Counted from the first letter of the stretch, positions 1 through 6,795 are shown. The stretch: 34,390 bases of DNA from Pseudomonas tehranensis (GCF_014268615.1 NZ_JABWQV010000031.1:1-34390), one strand, 5' to 3'. Numbers and translations are program-made. The notes: generated by a model not told the origin, from the letters alone.

Positions 1-2
1 GG

Positions 3-1925
3 TTTGCCTGGGATGCCGGGGATCGGCTGACCGAACAACAGGACCTCGATGGCAGCGCCAAGTGCTACACCTACGACGTACTCGACAACGTCGCGGCGGT
101 GACGGCGACTCCGGCGCCGTACGGCACGGGCTTGGCGGTCATTCCTGAAGCACCGCCGGCACCCATCGTCCATCGCCTGGAGCGCGACGCCGTGGGCCGG
201 CTGATTGCCAAAGTCACTGACGATGGCCGTACCGAGTACACCTACGACCCGCTGGACCAGCTCACCGCCGTCACCTTCACCGACCTGCAAGGCAACGCGC
301 AAACCCTGAGCTTCGCCTACGACGCCACCGGCCAGTTACTCGCCGAAAACAGCGCCGCCGGCAGCCTGCAACACCACTACGACGAACTCGGCAACCTGAT
401 CCAGACCCAGTTGCCCGATGGTCGCTGGGTCAACCGTCTGTACTACGGCAGCGGCCACCTGCACCAGATCAACCTCGACGGTCATGTCATCAGCGACTTC
501 GAGCGCGACCGCCTGCACCGCGAAGTGCTGCGCACCCAAGGCCAGATCAGCACCCGTAGCGAATACGACCGCAGCGGCCGCCTGCGCGCGCGCCAACGCC
601 GCCACAGCAGCCAACCTTCGCTGCTGCCGGCAGCGGTGCAAAAACACTTCGAGTACGACCCCGCCGACAACCTGATCGGCAAACTCGACCAACAACCCGC
701 CGCGCAGCACCGGCAACTGCTGCACTACGACGCCACCGGCCGCATCATCGCCAGCCAGGACAACCTGCACGGCCAACGCGAAACCTTCGCCTACGACGCC
801 GCCGCCAACCTGCTGGACGGCCCGCAAGCCGGCGCCGGGCTGGTGGTGCACAACAAACTGCTGACCTACCAGGACAAGCGTTATCGGTACGATGCCTTTG
901 GTCGAATGATCGAAAAACGCAGCGCCGCACGCGGCCTGCAACGCTTCGTCTACGACGCCGAAAGCCGCCTGATTGAAGTGCGCAACGACAATGGCAGCGT
1001 GGTCAGGATGACCTACGACCCGCTGGGCCGGCGCATCGAAAAAACCGAGCACGACGGCCACGGCTACCCACTGGGCGAAACCCGTTTCACCTGGGACGGC
1101 CTGCGCCTGTTGCAGGAACACCGCCACCAGCAAACCAGCCTCTATCTCTACGAAGACGACGGCTACGAACCCCTGGCCCGCGTCGACGGCAGCGGCCCAC
1201 TGCAAAAGATCCGCTACTACCACAACGACCTCAACGGCCTGCCCGAACAACTCACCGAAGCCGACGGCCATGACGTGTGGCGAGCGACGTACCGAGTGTG
1301 GGGCAACACGCTGGAAGAGGTGCGCGAGCCGTATTACATCGAGGAGCAGAACCTAAGGTTTCAGGGGCAGTACCTGGACCGGGAAACGGGGCTGCATTTC
1401 AATACGTTCAGGTTTTATGATCCGGATGTGGGGCGGTTTACGACGCCGGATCCGATTGGGTTGTTGGGAGGATTGAATCTCTACCAATACGCACCAAACC
1501 CCCTGACTTGGATAGATCCATGGGGATGGGCCTGCAAAAGCGCAGTCAGTGGCAATAAAGGCCGAACCAAGGCGCTTAACGATCTCAAGCGCAACAAATT
1601 CAAGATCGTTGCGGAGGAAGTCACCATGAAGGTCAATGGGAAACGCATTCGCGCGGACTTCGTCGCCAGAGACCAGCACGGAAAACTGCACGTGTTTGAA
1701 GTCAAGCACGGCACCGGGAAACTCACCCCCAACCAGACCGACTCCAAAGTCTTCGACATGACGAAGCCGGCCAACACCACGCAACATCTGGGAGGAGGCA
1801 CAATCAAACCTTCCGCCGGCACGAAGGGATCGTTCAAGGTTGATACCAAAGGCAAGCCTGGCGTACCGCTAGGCGGCAAAGGCGCACAACACAACGCCAC
1901 CTTCAATCTTTTAATTTATAAGTGA
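3..1925 (+). CDS. Rhs/YD-repeat polymorphic toxin, 3' part, with PD-(D/E)XK nuclease-like tip
   Basis: The frame is open from the left edge, so the start lies outside the window; the GTG at 99 is internal. About 470 residues carry YD repeats (TYDPLDQL, FEYDPADNL, RYDAFGRM), which form the Rhs shell. The shell closes with the conserved core end around 1370-1530 (DRETGLHFNTFRFYDP, then PNPLTWIDPWGW). After DPWGW, near 1530, about 131 residues form a variable tip with lower GC than the shell. The tip shows RADF (Asp at 1656-1658), FEVK (Glu at 1698-1700, Lys at 1704-1706) and then a Gln in LTPNQ. This is the D-ExK-Q spacing of restriction-endonuclease-fold nucleases, so a DNA-targeting toxin is inferred. 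Rhs proteins are usually delivered by type VI secretion or released to neighbouring cells. The stop overlaps the next gene. Confidence is high for Rhs and moderate for the nuclease class. Confidence 0.9.
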   Translation, partial: FAWDAGDRLTEQQDLDGSAKCYTYDVLDNVAAVTATPAPYGTGLAVIPEAPPAPIVHRLERDAVGRLIAKVTDDGRTEYTYDPLDQLTAVTFTDLQGNAQTLSFAYDATGQLLAENSAAGSLQHHYDELGNLIQTQLPDGRWVNRLYYGSGHLHQINLDGHVISDFERDRLHREVLRTQGQISTRSEYDRSGRLRARQRRHSSQPSLLPAAVQKHFEYDPADNLIGKLDQQPAAQHRQLLHYDATGRIIASQDNLHGQRETFAYDAAANLLDGPQAGAGLVVHNKLLTYQDKRYRYDAFGRMIEKRSAARGLQRFVYDAESRLIEVRNDNGSVVRMTYDPLGRRIEKTEHDGHGYPLGETRFTWDGLRLLQEHRHQQTSLYLYEDDGYEPLARVDGSGPLQKIRYYHNDLNGLPEQLTEADGHDVWRATYRVWGNTLEEVREPYYIEEQNLRFQGQYLDRETGLHFNTFRFYDPDVGRFTTPDPIGLLGGLNLYQYAPNPLTWIDPWGWACKSAVSGNKGRTKALNDLKRNKFKIVAEEVTMKVNGKRIRADFVARDQHGKLHVFEVKHGTGKLTPNQTDSKVFDMTKPANTTQHLGGGTIKPSAGTKGSFKVDTKGKPGVPLGGKGAQHNATFNLLIYK

Positions 1926-2554
1926 CCACCATGAGCCAAGAAACTCGCAAAAACGTGGAAGTGGAATTACTGGAGGCGCTGAAACAAACAACGTCACCCC
2001 ACTTGGGCCTGAAGGCCAGCAAAAACAAACTTTCCCTGTTTTTGGCCAAAGAGAAGCTCGGGGAAGTCTATGTTCAACACCTGACCAAGGCCGATGGTTA
2101 TTACGCGGGATTGGAAATCTATACCTGCGAGGCCTTTAGCTTCTGTAAAGAGCAATCCCCGCCCTACGAGAGCCGGCTGCTGAACGCGTCGTTTTTGTCG
2201 AAGAGCTCCTTGTCGGAAGAAGCAAAACAATTCGGTGACGAGCTGGGCGGCATCATCCGAACCCCATCCCCTCAAGCCATCAGCGCAACCGTCCAAAAAA
2301 TAAGCGAACGGCTGGAAAAATTTTACCTGTCGAAGGCCGAGCACTGCATTCTCGGCACGCCTTCACTGATTGATGACGTATTGGCCGAGCCTGACAGCTA
2401 TGCATTCCCGTTTCTGACGGTGCTCTTTGCAGCGCACAAAAACAATCTGAGCCTGGATTCGAACGTTGTTAAGAAAGCCCTCGCGACTAAATCAATATTA
2501 GGGAACAAGCAGTTCGACCTGGCGCTTGCGACCAAATTACTAGGCTCGAGTTAA
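1922..2554 (+). CDS. Putative immunity protein for the Rhs nuclease tip
   Basis: This 210-residue soluble protein has no signal peptide or membrane segment. A GTG at 1922 overlaps the Rhs stop (GTGA), and an in-frame ATG at 1931 is an alternative start. Neither has a clear Shine-Dalgarno, which suggests translation coupled to the toxin gene. I do not recognise the family. Position directly behind an Rhs tip is the standard place for a cognate immunity gene, and that is the basis of the call. A shortened relative lies at 4642-4854 and shares the N-terminal KASKNKLSL and C-terminal NKxFxLxLAxKxL segments, so this family has been present in the locus more than once. The function is inferred from context only. 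Confidence 0.7.
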   Translation: MTTMSQETRKNVEVELLEALKQTTSPHLGLKASKNKLSLFLAKEKLGEVYVQHLTKADGYYAGLEIYTCEAFSFCKEQSPPYESRLLNASFLSKSSLSEEAKQFGDELGGIIRTPSPQAISATVQKISERLEKFYLSKAEHCILGTPSLIDDVLAEPDSYAFPFLTVLFAAHKNNLSLDSNVVKKALATKSILGNKQFDLALATKLLGSS

Positions 2555-2582
2555 AGCGCAAACTCCCGTGTGTACGCGGTCC

Positions 2583-2650
2583 GTGGCGAGGGAGGCACAC
2601 CGCATCGACCGGTTTGCGACGGCTGCGCCGCCGAGCGGGAGCAAGAAAGG
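2583..2650. repeat. Degenerate REP-like element
   Basis: The segment reads GTGGCGAGGGAG, then a spacer, then GGCTGCGCCGCCGAGCGGGAGCAAG. These are the building blocks of the better preserved REP-like copies at 3649-3703 and 5953-6007, partly in inverted order and mutated. It ends directly at the start of the recognisable NucA/NucB nuclease remnant. Confidence 0.4.
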
Positions 2651-2764
2651 TGGTACCGGCGCCAGCGTCAAATAGATTGATCCTAGCGACAATCTGGGGG
2701 CCGGTTCGAGTATCGGCTGTCCGACCTGCCCAATGGGACCAGAGTTAAAATTGAGTTTTACTGA
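2642..2764 (+). pseudogene. Remnant of a NucA/NucB-type DNase toxin tip
   Basis: Reading from 2642 gives SKKGGTGASVK, an in-frame TAG, then IDPSDNLGAGSSIG. After a shift of frame it continues LSDLPNGTRVKIEFY and a stop at 2762-2764. This matches my memory of the C-terminal end of NucA/NucB deoxyribonucleases (GG.GA.V...DPSDN.GAGS..GNQL....GTR). Restoring about seven bases (a missing Asn-Gln) before LSDLPNG would rejoin the frames. The catalytic part is gone, so this is a dead toxin tip. The stop TGA shares its last base with the ATG of the ComJ-like gene (TGATG), as in an intact toxin-immunity pair. Confidence 0.6.
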
Positions 2765-3243
2765 TGAAAAATACCGCTCAATCTGTGGATCTATTGATAT
2801 CTCACAGCCAAATCCAATTCCGTTCACGGCCCTTCGACGAAACCTCGAGCCAGTGGGGCAAGGTCAATTTGGAGCAAGGCGCGATCATCCATAGCGACTA
2901 TGTTGTATTTGACCCTTTGCCCGAAGACGCTTTTGGTGCGAACGTGCATTTGAAACTGCAAGAGAGCTTCGACCTCGACCCCACCGCCCAGCGCTGCATC
3001 GTCGTGCCGTTTCATGTCACGGATTCCAGTCATTTAGAAATCGCCTCTGCAGCGGAGAAATTCAAGGTCGAGCTGGATTTAGAGAAACGCGACTATGCGT
3101 TGTACTTCGAGGTATGCGAGGGAGATGAAATTTTCTACAAAATCACCTTGGTCCCATCCGACAGCAAAGCACCGGCCCAGTATCTACTTGACGACCCTTG
3201 GGGTGGCGAGAAAGGCAAGGTGCTAGTAGAGGGACTTGGTTAG
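2764..3243 (+). CDS. ComJ/Nin-like nuclease inhibitor, orphan immunity protein
   Basis: This 159-residue soluble protein resembles the ComJ family, whose Bacillus subtilis member (Nin) binds and inhibits the DNase NucA. The recognisable stretch is KVELDLEKRDYALYFEVCEG, followed by KITLVPSD and a C-terminal DDPWGGEKGKVLVEG. The family call is from recognition. It is strongly supported by the NucA/NucB remnant whose stop overlaps this start. It therefore probably protected the cell from a former NucA/NucB Rhs tip, and may now protect against siblings that still carry that toxin. No clear Shine-Dalgarno precedes it, as expected for a coupled gene. A hairpin at 3264-3296 follows. Confidence 0.7.
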   Translation: MKNTAQSVDLLISHSQIQFRSRPFDETSSQWGKVNLEQGAIIHSDYVVFDPLPEDAFGANVHLKLQESFDLDPTAQRCIVVPFHVTDSSHLEIASAAEKFKVELDLEKRDYALYFEVCEGDEIFYKITLVPSDSKAPAQYLLDDPWGGEKGKVLVEGLG

Positions 3244-3263
3244 GCGTTCATCTCCGCCAGAAG

Positions 3264-3298
3264 AAGTGGGCACCGCTCCAGTCGGTGAGCCCACTTTC
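3264..3298 (+). terminator. Candidate terminator after the ComJ-like gene
   Basis: AAGTGGGC at 3264-3271 pairs with GCCCACTT at 3289-3296, and an inner CCG/CGG can extend the stem. The T tract is short, so termination may be weak. A related GGTGGG/CCCACC hairpin follows the ComJ relic near 5380-5412. Confidence 0.4.
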
Positions 3299-3329
3299 CA
3301 AAACGCGCGAGGCCCGTGAAAGATGATTT

Positions 3330-3610
3330 TAGAAATCATTACCTCAAGTACAACAGCGGCATGCCGGAGCGGGCTTATTGGGCCAGTGAATACTTTTTCG
3401 CCCCCTTCGAAACCGCCTCTTTCAGGCCGATTACCTAGGGGTGAACCCAAGCGGCTGTCTACCGACCAATTTCAGCTATTTCTCGACTGACACGTTTGAT
3501 AGTGACCTTAGCCCAGAAGAGAATCAGGCTGAATCCGAAAAGTGGTCTGCTCGATTTTCCTCCGTTTCGTCCAAGGGCTGATTGATGAGGATGATTTGAA
3601 CGAGGAGTAA
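3330..3610 (+). pseudogene. Decayed SMI1/KNR4 immunity gene, internally deleted
   Basis: From about 3330 the DNA follows the intact gene at 5438-5914: NHYLKYNSGMPERAYWASEYFF aligns with NHYLKYNGGVPERAYWISEDFF in pieces, then FRPI. The start codon and first 35 or so codons are missing. Near 3436 a block corresponding to about 5652-5760 is deleted, and the frame is broken by small changes. Homology resumes with SYFSTDTFDSDLSPEENQAE and ends with the same GLIDEDDLNEE and TAA. No complete protein can be made. The last 65 bases are nearly identical to the intact copy and run on into a shared repeat. Confidence 0.75.
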
Positions 3611-3704
3611 ATGTGCCGGCGCCACAGGACGGGATCCAAAACGCAAATCCTGTGGCGAGGGAGCTCGCTCCCGCTGGGCTGCGCAGCAGCCCCAATCATT
3701 CCTA
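3545..3704 (+). repeat. 160-bp direct repeat, copy 1 (SMI1 3' end plus REP-like element)
   Basis: These 160 bases recur at 5849-6008 with one difference that I can see (T or A near base 10-12). They comprise the last codons of the SMI1/KNR4 gene and the following REP-like element at 3649-3703 (CCTGTGGCGAGGGAGC to CAGCAGCCCCAATCATT). The offset between copies is a constant 2304 bases. Confidence 0.9.
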
Positions 3705-4138
3705 TCGGCTATGCAGACCCTCTAGGTCTTGCAGTCGACCCACTGATAAAACTGAAAGACCGCGGTTACACAGGCGTTACGAAGACTCCCGGTGGAGCTC
3801 TCGACTATTCTGAAAGTAACGCGCTTTACAACAAAAAACCCGGAGTGAACCCAATCGTTAGAATTGAATACACTGGGGACTACGGTAAAGACTTTGAGGC
3901 CGCAAACAAGGCGGCCAAGCTGAGTTAAAAAACTACGCCGTCTGGTCATGTATGGCACCACTTGGATGATTACAACCCCAAGACCAACACAGGCACTATG
4001 CAGCTCATCAAGCAAAACGCCCACAACGGCATAAGCCATAATGGTGGCGTAGCCCAATACAAAGCAGCTACAGGAAAGGCCTATACACACCCAGCTCGTT
4101 TCAAGAGCAGAACAAAAGGAGCATCCAAATGCGGTTGA
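3704..4138 (+). pseudogene. Orphan Rhs C-terminal tip: WHH-type HNH/EndoVII nuclease with in-frame stop
   Basis: The frame starts at the edge of the REP-like element with YADPLGL (3710-3730), the conserved hinge after which Rhs tips vary, so this is a tip without its shell. It continues DPLIKLKDRGYTG and so on to KAAKLS, a TAA at 3926-3928, and in the same frame TTPSGHVWHHLDDY (WHH at 3953-3961), MQLIKQNAHNGISHNGG, ending at 4138. WHH, MQL and the spaced His residues are hallmarks of the WHH branch of HNH/EndoVII nucleases common in polymorphic toxins. Only the nonsense codon interrupts it. The last ten bases overlap the SMI1/KNR4 gene at 4129. It has no start of its own and is probably a silent cassette or relic. 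Confidence 0.75.
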
Positions 4139-4539
4139 CCCTCGAAGAATCCGAACACGCCCTCTCTGTGCAAGAGTTGAATGAGTTCCAAGAAAAATTC
4201 AATGTGGAATTACCGACAGCCTTTAGGGAATTTTATCTAAGGCACAACGGCGGCGATTTGTCTGAGAGCAGTAGCGAGAATGACTTCTTGCTGGGTGGAT
4301 TCACGCCGATCAAATACGGACAAGCACCTATTGAAACGGTCTATCGCGACTTGACTGACGACGTTGCGTCGCTAAAACAGATGATCCCCTTTGCGTACGA
4401 TCAGGGTGGTAATTCCTTCCTCTTATCCGTTAAGAAAGGTGACTTCGGAAATATTTACTTGTACTTGATGGATGAAGAGGATCTGGCGTTCGTATGCGAA
4501 TCATTTGAAGAATTCCTCGCTGAACTCACAAACCAATAG
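4129..4539 (+). CDS. SMI1/KNR4 family immunity protein (cognate of the WHH tip)
   Basis: This 136-residue soluble acidic protein has the SMI1/KNR4 pattern: an N-terminal helix, then LPTAFREFYLRHNGG near residues 27-41, LLGGFTPI, IPFAYDQGGNSFLLSV near residues 84-99, and a C-terminal ESFEEFLAEL. This superfamily includes many immunity proteins of polymorphic toxins. The ATG at 4129 lies inside the last ten bases of the WHH nuclease frame, and AAAAGGAG about 8 bases upstream is a good ribosome binding site, so it can be translated although the toxin frame is broken. The pairing with the WHH nuclease is inferred from the overlap. No decay is visible. Confidence 0.85.
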   Translation: MRLTLEESEHALSVQELNEFQEKFNVELPTAFREFYLRHNGGDLSESSSENDFLLGGFTPIKYGQAPIETVYRDLTDDVASLKQMIPFAYDQGGNSFLLSVKKGDFGNIYLYLMDEEDLAFVCESFEEFLAELTNQ

Positions 4540-4641
4540 AGCCCTGTGTCGTCGCTGGACAGGCTTAGCGCGCTGTCTAGAAATAAATTACTCACGAGCC
4601 TGTGAAGCGATTGCCTCACGGGGCTCGCTCAGGTCTACGCC

Positions 4642-4854
4642 ATGAGTATGAAAATTCGCAAGTATCTAGAAGTGAAATTACTGGTGGCGCTGAAGCAGGC
4701 GACGTTACTACACGTGGACCTAAAGGCCAGCAAAAACAAACTGAGCCTGGATTCCAACCTGCTCAAAAGAGCCTTCGCAACCAAATCAATTTTTGGGAAC
4801 AAGCCATTCAATCTGACGTTAGCGAGTAAATTTCTGAGCTCGAACGATAAATAG
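4642..4854 (+). pseudogene. Internally deleted copy of the 1922-2554 immunity gene
   Basis: This 70-residue frame opens with a segment that matches the N-terminus of the 210-residue immunity protein (MSxxxRKxxEVxLLxALKQ, then LKASKNKLSL). It passes directly into its C-terminus (LDSNLLKRAFATKSIFGNK, then FNLTLASKFLSS). About 140 central residues are missing. The join is at AAAAACAAACTGAGCCTG. In the full gene, similar sequences AAAAACAAACTTTCCCTG (near 2022) and AAAAACAATCTGAGCCTG (near 2440) bound the missing part. The reading frame survived and could make a short protein, but it most likely lacks immunity function. It may be annotated elsewhere as a small hypothetical CDS. Confidence 0.7.
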
Positions 4855-4874
4855 TCGCAGGTGAAATCAAGCAA

Positions 4875-5314
4875 ATGGCCATGAAAGACTTAGCAGATGA
4901 AAACCCATCGCTGGCAGACGAAATAATGCGCACCATGGCGTCGGGTAATGAGCTCGATGAGCAAAACAAAAAAATGAAGCTCAGGCCCTGTACCAAAAAG
5001 CTTGGGACTTGCTTCCTGAACCGAAGCTGGAATGGACGCCTTTGTCATCATGGGTCACAGGTTCTTTTTTCAACCTGCATTTCGACGAGGGCGATTTCCA
5101 GGCGGCTAAAGACTGGGCACAAAAGACCTTGGATGGCCAGGAGTCGGATATCGATACCGGGCCGCTGATCAACTTGGGGATGGTCTATTTTGAGCTGGAA
5201 GATTACTCGCAGGCTTACAGATTCTTTGATGACGCATACCGCTTCGGCAAGGCCCGGGCCTTTCAAGAAAGACCAAAAAAATACCTAAAGTTTTACTTAG
5301 AAAAAAAAGCCTGA
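4875..5314 (+). pseudogene. TPR-like immunity-type gene with a one-base frameshift in an A7 run
   Basis: The first frame starts at ATG 4875 (MAMKDLADENPSLADE) and reaches EQNKKM at the A7 run 4968-4974. There the meaningful sequence moves to another frame: EAQALYQKAWDLLPEP, WVTGSFFNLHFDEGDFQAAK, LINLGMVYFELEDYSQAYRFF, ending KFYLEKKA at 5314. One extra A would fuse both parts into about 146 residues with TPR-like helical repeats. I recognise this type from behind other Pseudomonas Rhs genes, but the family name is uncertain. An ATG at 5009 could express the second part alone. A minus-one slip on the A run would also restore the full product, so it may not be fully dead. Confidence 0.65.
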
Positions 5315-5335
5315 GCCACGCGAGGCTCCAGGACC

Positions 5336-5412
5336 GCTGAAAAGCTCAACGTTGAGCTTGATTTGGAGAAACGCGACTACAGAGGTGGGCAACCGATGGG
5401 CCCGGTTCCCCA
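5336..5412 (+). pseudogene. Fragment of a second ComJ-like gene fused to its downstream hairpin
   Basis: Bases 5336-5378 read AEKLNVELDLEKRDY, against AEKFKVELDLEKRDY in the intact ComJ-like gene (about 3052-3096). The sequence then jumps to GAGGTGGGCAACCG and CGGTTCCCCACCC, which resembles the hairpin that follows the intact gene (3264-3296). The rest of the gene is deleted. The fragment sits immediately upstream of the intact SMI1/KNR4 gene, mirroring the order at 2764-3610. Confidence 0.65.
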
Positions 5413-5437
5413 CCCGGACGGCTAGGGAGCCAAAATC

Positions 5438-5914
5438 ATGATGTTTGAAAACGCATTTTCAGATGACAACGCGGCCATTACGTCAGCGGACCTGGATCAC
5501 CTGGAGTCCGCTATTGGTAAGAAGCTACCGACGCCCTTCAGGAACCATTACCTCAAATACAACGGCGGCGTACCGGAACGTGCCTATTGGATCAGCGAAG
5601 ATTTTTTCGATCCAATCGAAGTGGCCTCCTTCAGGTCAATTGCCTACGGTGAACCAACGTTGCTGTCCACCTACCAGATGATGTTAGAGAAACAGGTACT
5701 TCCTGCGCACCTGTTGCCTTTCGCAAACGACTGGGGTGGCAACTTCTTTTGCCTGAACCTTGATACCGAAGCCGTTAGCTATTTCACGACGGATAGCTTT
5801 GATAGTGACTTGAGCTCTGAAGAGAATCAGGCTCAGTCTGAAAAGCTGGTCTGCTCGAATTTCCTCCGTTTCGTCCAAGGGCTGATTGATGAGGATGATT
5901 TGAACGAGGAGTAA
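5438..5914 (+). CDS. SMI1/KNR4 family immunity protein
   Basis: This 158-residue acidic soluble protein has the SMI1/KNR4 pattern: LESAIGKKLPTPFRNHYLKY near residues 23-42 followed by NGGVPE, FFDPIEVASF, LLPFANDWGGNFFCLNL near residues 92-108, a run of acidic residues, and a C-terminal helix FLRFVQGLIDED. The start is supported by AGGGAG about 9 bases before ATGATG; the second ATG is equally possible. Immunity to an Rhs or other polymorphic toxin is likely from family and location. No toxin tip abuts it, and in the duplicated copy the same gene follows the ComJ-like gene, so it is an orphan. It is the intact counterpart of the pseudogene at 3330-3610. Confidence 0.85.
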   Translation: MMFENAFSDDNAAITSADLDHLESAIGKKLPTPFRNHYLKYNGGVPERAYWISEDFFDPIEVASFRSIAYGEPTLLSTYQMMLEKQVLPAHLLPFANDWGGNFFCLNLDTEAVSYFTTDSFDSDLSSEENQAQSEKLVCSNFLRFVQGLIDEDDLNEE

Positions 5915-6008
5915 ATGTGCCGGCGCCACAGGACGGGATCCAAAACGCAAATCCTGTGGCGAGGGAGCTCGCTCCCGCTGGGCTGCGCAGCAGCCCCAAT
6001 CATTCCTA
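5849..6008 (+). repeat. 160-bp direct repeat, copy 2 (SMI1 3' end plus REP-like element)
   Basis: This is the second copy of 3545-3704. It contains the last codons of the SMI1/KNR4 gene and a REP-like element at 5953-6007. Downstream the two copies diverge at once: here into non-coding DNA, in copy 1 into the WHH nuclease tip. Confidence 0.9.
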
Positions 6009-6169
6009 CAGACAAACCGCATCAGCCGCTTACAACCCCTACCCACCCAGCAAAAGCAAGCCCTCTAGCCCCGAGTCCCAGGGCAAAACGACGCCCTGTT
6101 ATTCCCCCACCGCCACCCTTCCCCCAACCCACACATCCTTGCGCCTTTGCCTACAACTACGCCAGAATC

Positions 6170-6430
6170 CGCCCGCTTGTGCGCCTTGTCTGCGGGCTCT
6201 ATCGTTTTCCTGCCACTGCCCATCAGTGGTCGGGTTTAGTAGCCCGGGGTTGTGTCAGTAAGATGTACGAGCTCTCCATCCAGGCAGATTTCTACCTTGC
6301 TCTTGATGGTGGCTGTGCGCAGGGCGCTTCGGCGCGCCGGCAATGCTGATCTCCCCGGTCTACTAACCTGCGTACAGCCGCCACCCTTCTTTTAGTAGAG
6401 AAGAGGTTGCAGCTTAACCATGGAGTAATC
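6170..6430 (+). promoter_or_regulatory. Structured leader upstream of the DUF6124-like gene
   Basis: No gene is convincing between 5915 and 6435. The interval 6009-6170 shows only C-rich sequence. From about 6170 the DNA looks like a conserved leader. GGCTGTGCGCAGG at 6311-6323 pairs with CCTGCGTACAGCC at 6367-6379, thirteen consecutive pairs including one G-U. Inside the loop GGCGC at 6323-6327 and GCGCC at 6334-6338 can form a second hairpin around TTCGG. A GGAG at 6422-6425 follows outside the stem. I recall very similar DNA before related genes in other Pseudomonas genomes, which suggests a selected 5' untranslated structure or small RNA. This is recognition, not a search result. Confidence 0.5.
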
Positions 6431-6435
6431 AGCAC

Positions 6436-6795
6436 ATGTTCAAGCCTACCCCGAATCCCCCCGAAACAGATCACACTGCCCCGCCCCCCAAATCCAAAAC
6501 CAAAAAGCACGACGAAGCCGCAAAGCGCGCCCTGGATTTCTATCTATCGCCAAAACCGGCAAATCCCGAAGACGCGACCAAACCAGGCCAGCTATTCACC
6601 GTCGTAAAAGACATCGACAACGAATCCCTGCTCGCCAACCTCAGCGAAACCCTGGCTTCGGCCGATGCGATGGTCAGCGATCTGGCCTTCGAGCTGGAAG
6701 GCTCGCGCCGTCACTTCGCCCTTGGTATTCAGCAGCTAATTGAACTGAGTTCGTTGCTGGCGAACCGGGCGCTGGATAACGTAGATCCGCGTTAG
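6436..6795 (+). CDS. DUF6124-like small protein
   Basis: This 119-residue protein has no signal peptide or membrane segment. The N-terminus is Pro- and charge-rich (MFKPTPNPPETDHT). It is followed by a helical segment KKHDEAAKRALDFYL near residues 27-41, FTVVKDIDNESLLANLSETL near residues 54-73, and AFELEGSRRHFALGIQQLIE, ending ANRALDNVDPR. This layout is what I know as DUF6124 in Pseudomonas, a family without known function and often present in several copies. The start ATG at 6436 follows GGAG by 10 bases and lies below the structured leader. It may be regulated through that leader. Confidence 0.8.
   Translation: MFKPTPNPPETDHTAPPPKSKTKKHDEAAKRALDFYLSPKPANPEDATKPGQLFTVVKDIDNESLLANLSETLASADAMVSDLAFELEGSRRHFALGIQQLIELSSLLANRALDNVDPR

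Noticed and set aside
336..1271. Minus-strand open frame of 311 codons
   Set aside because: It is antisense to the Rhs YD repeats and consists of low-complexity Val/Ala/Gly-rich sequence with no family features.
5915..6349. Plus-strand open frame of 144 codons after the second SMI1 gene
   Set aside because: It runs through the REP-like element and the structured leader, and its first 30 codons repeat in the same form at 3611, where they are also non-coding.
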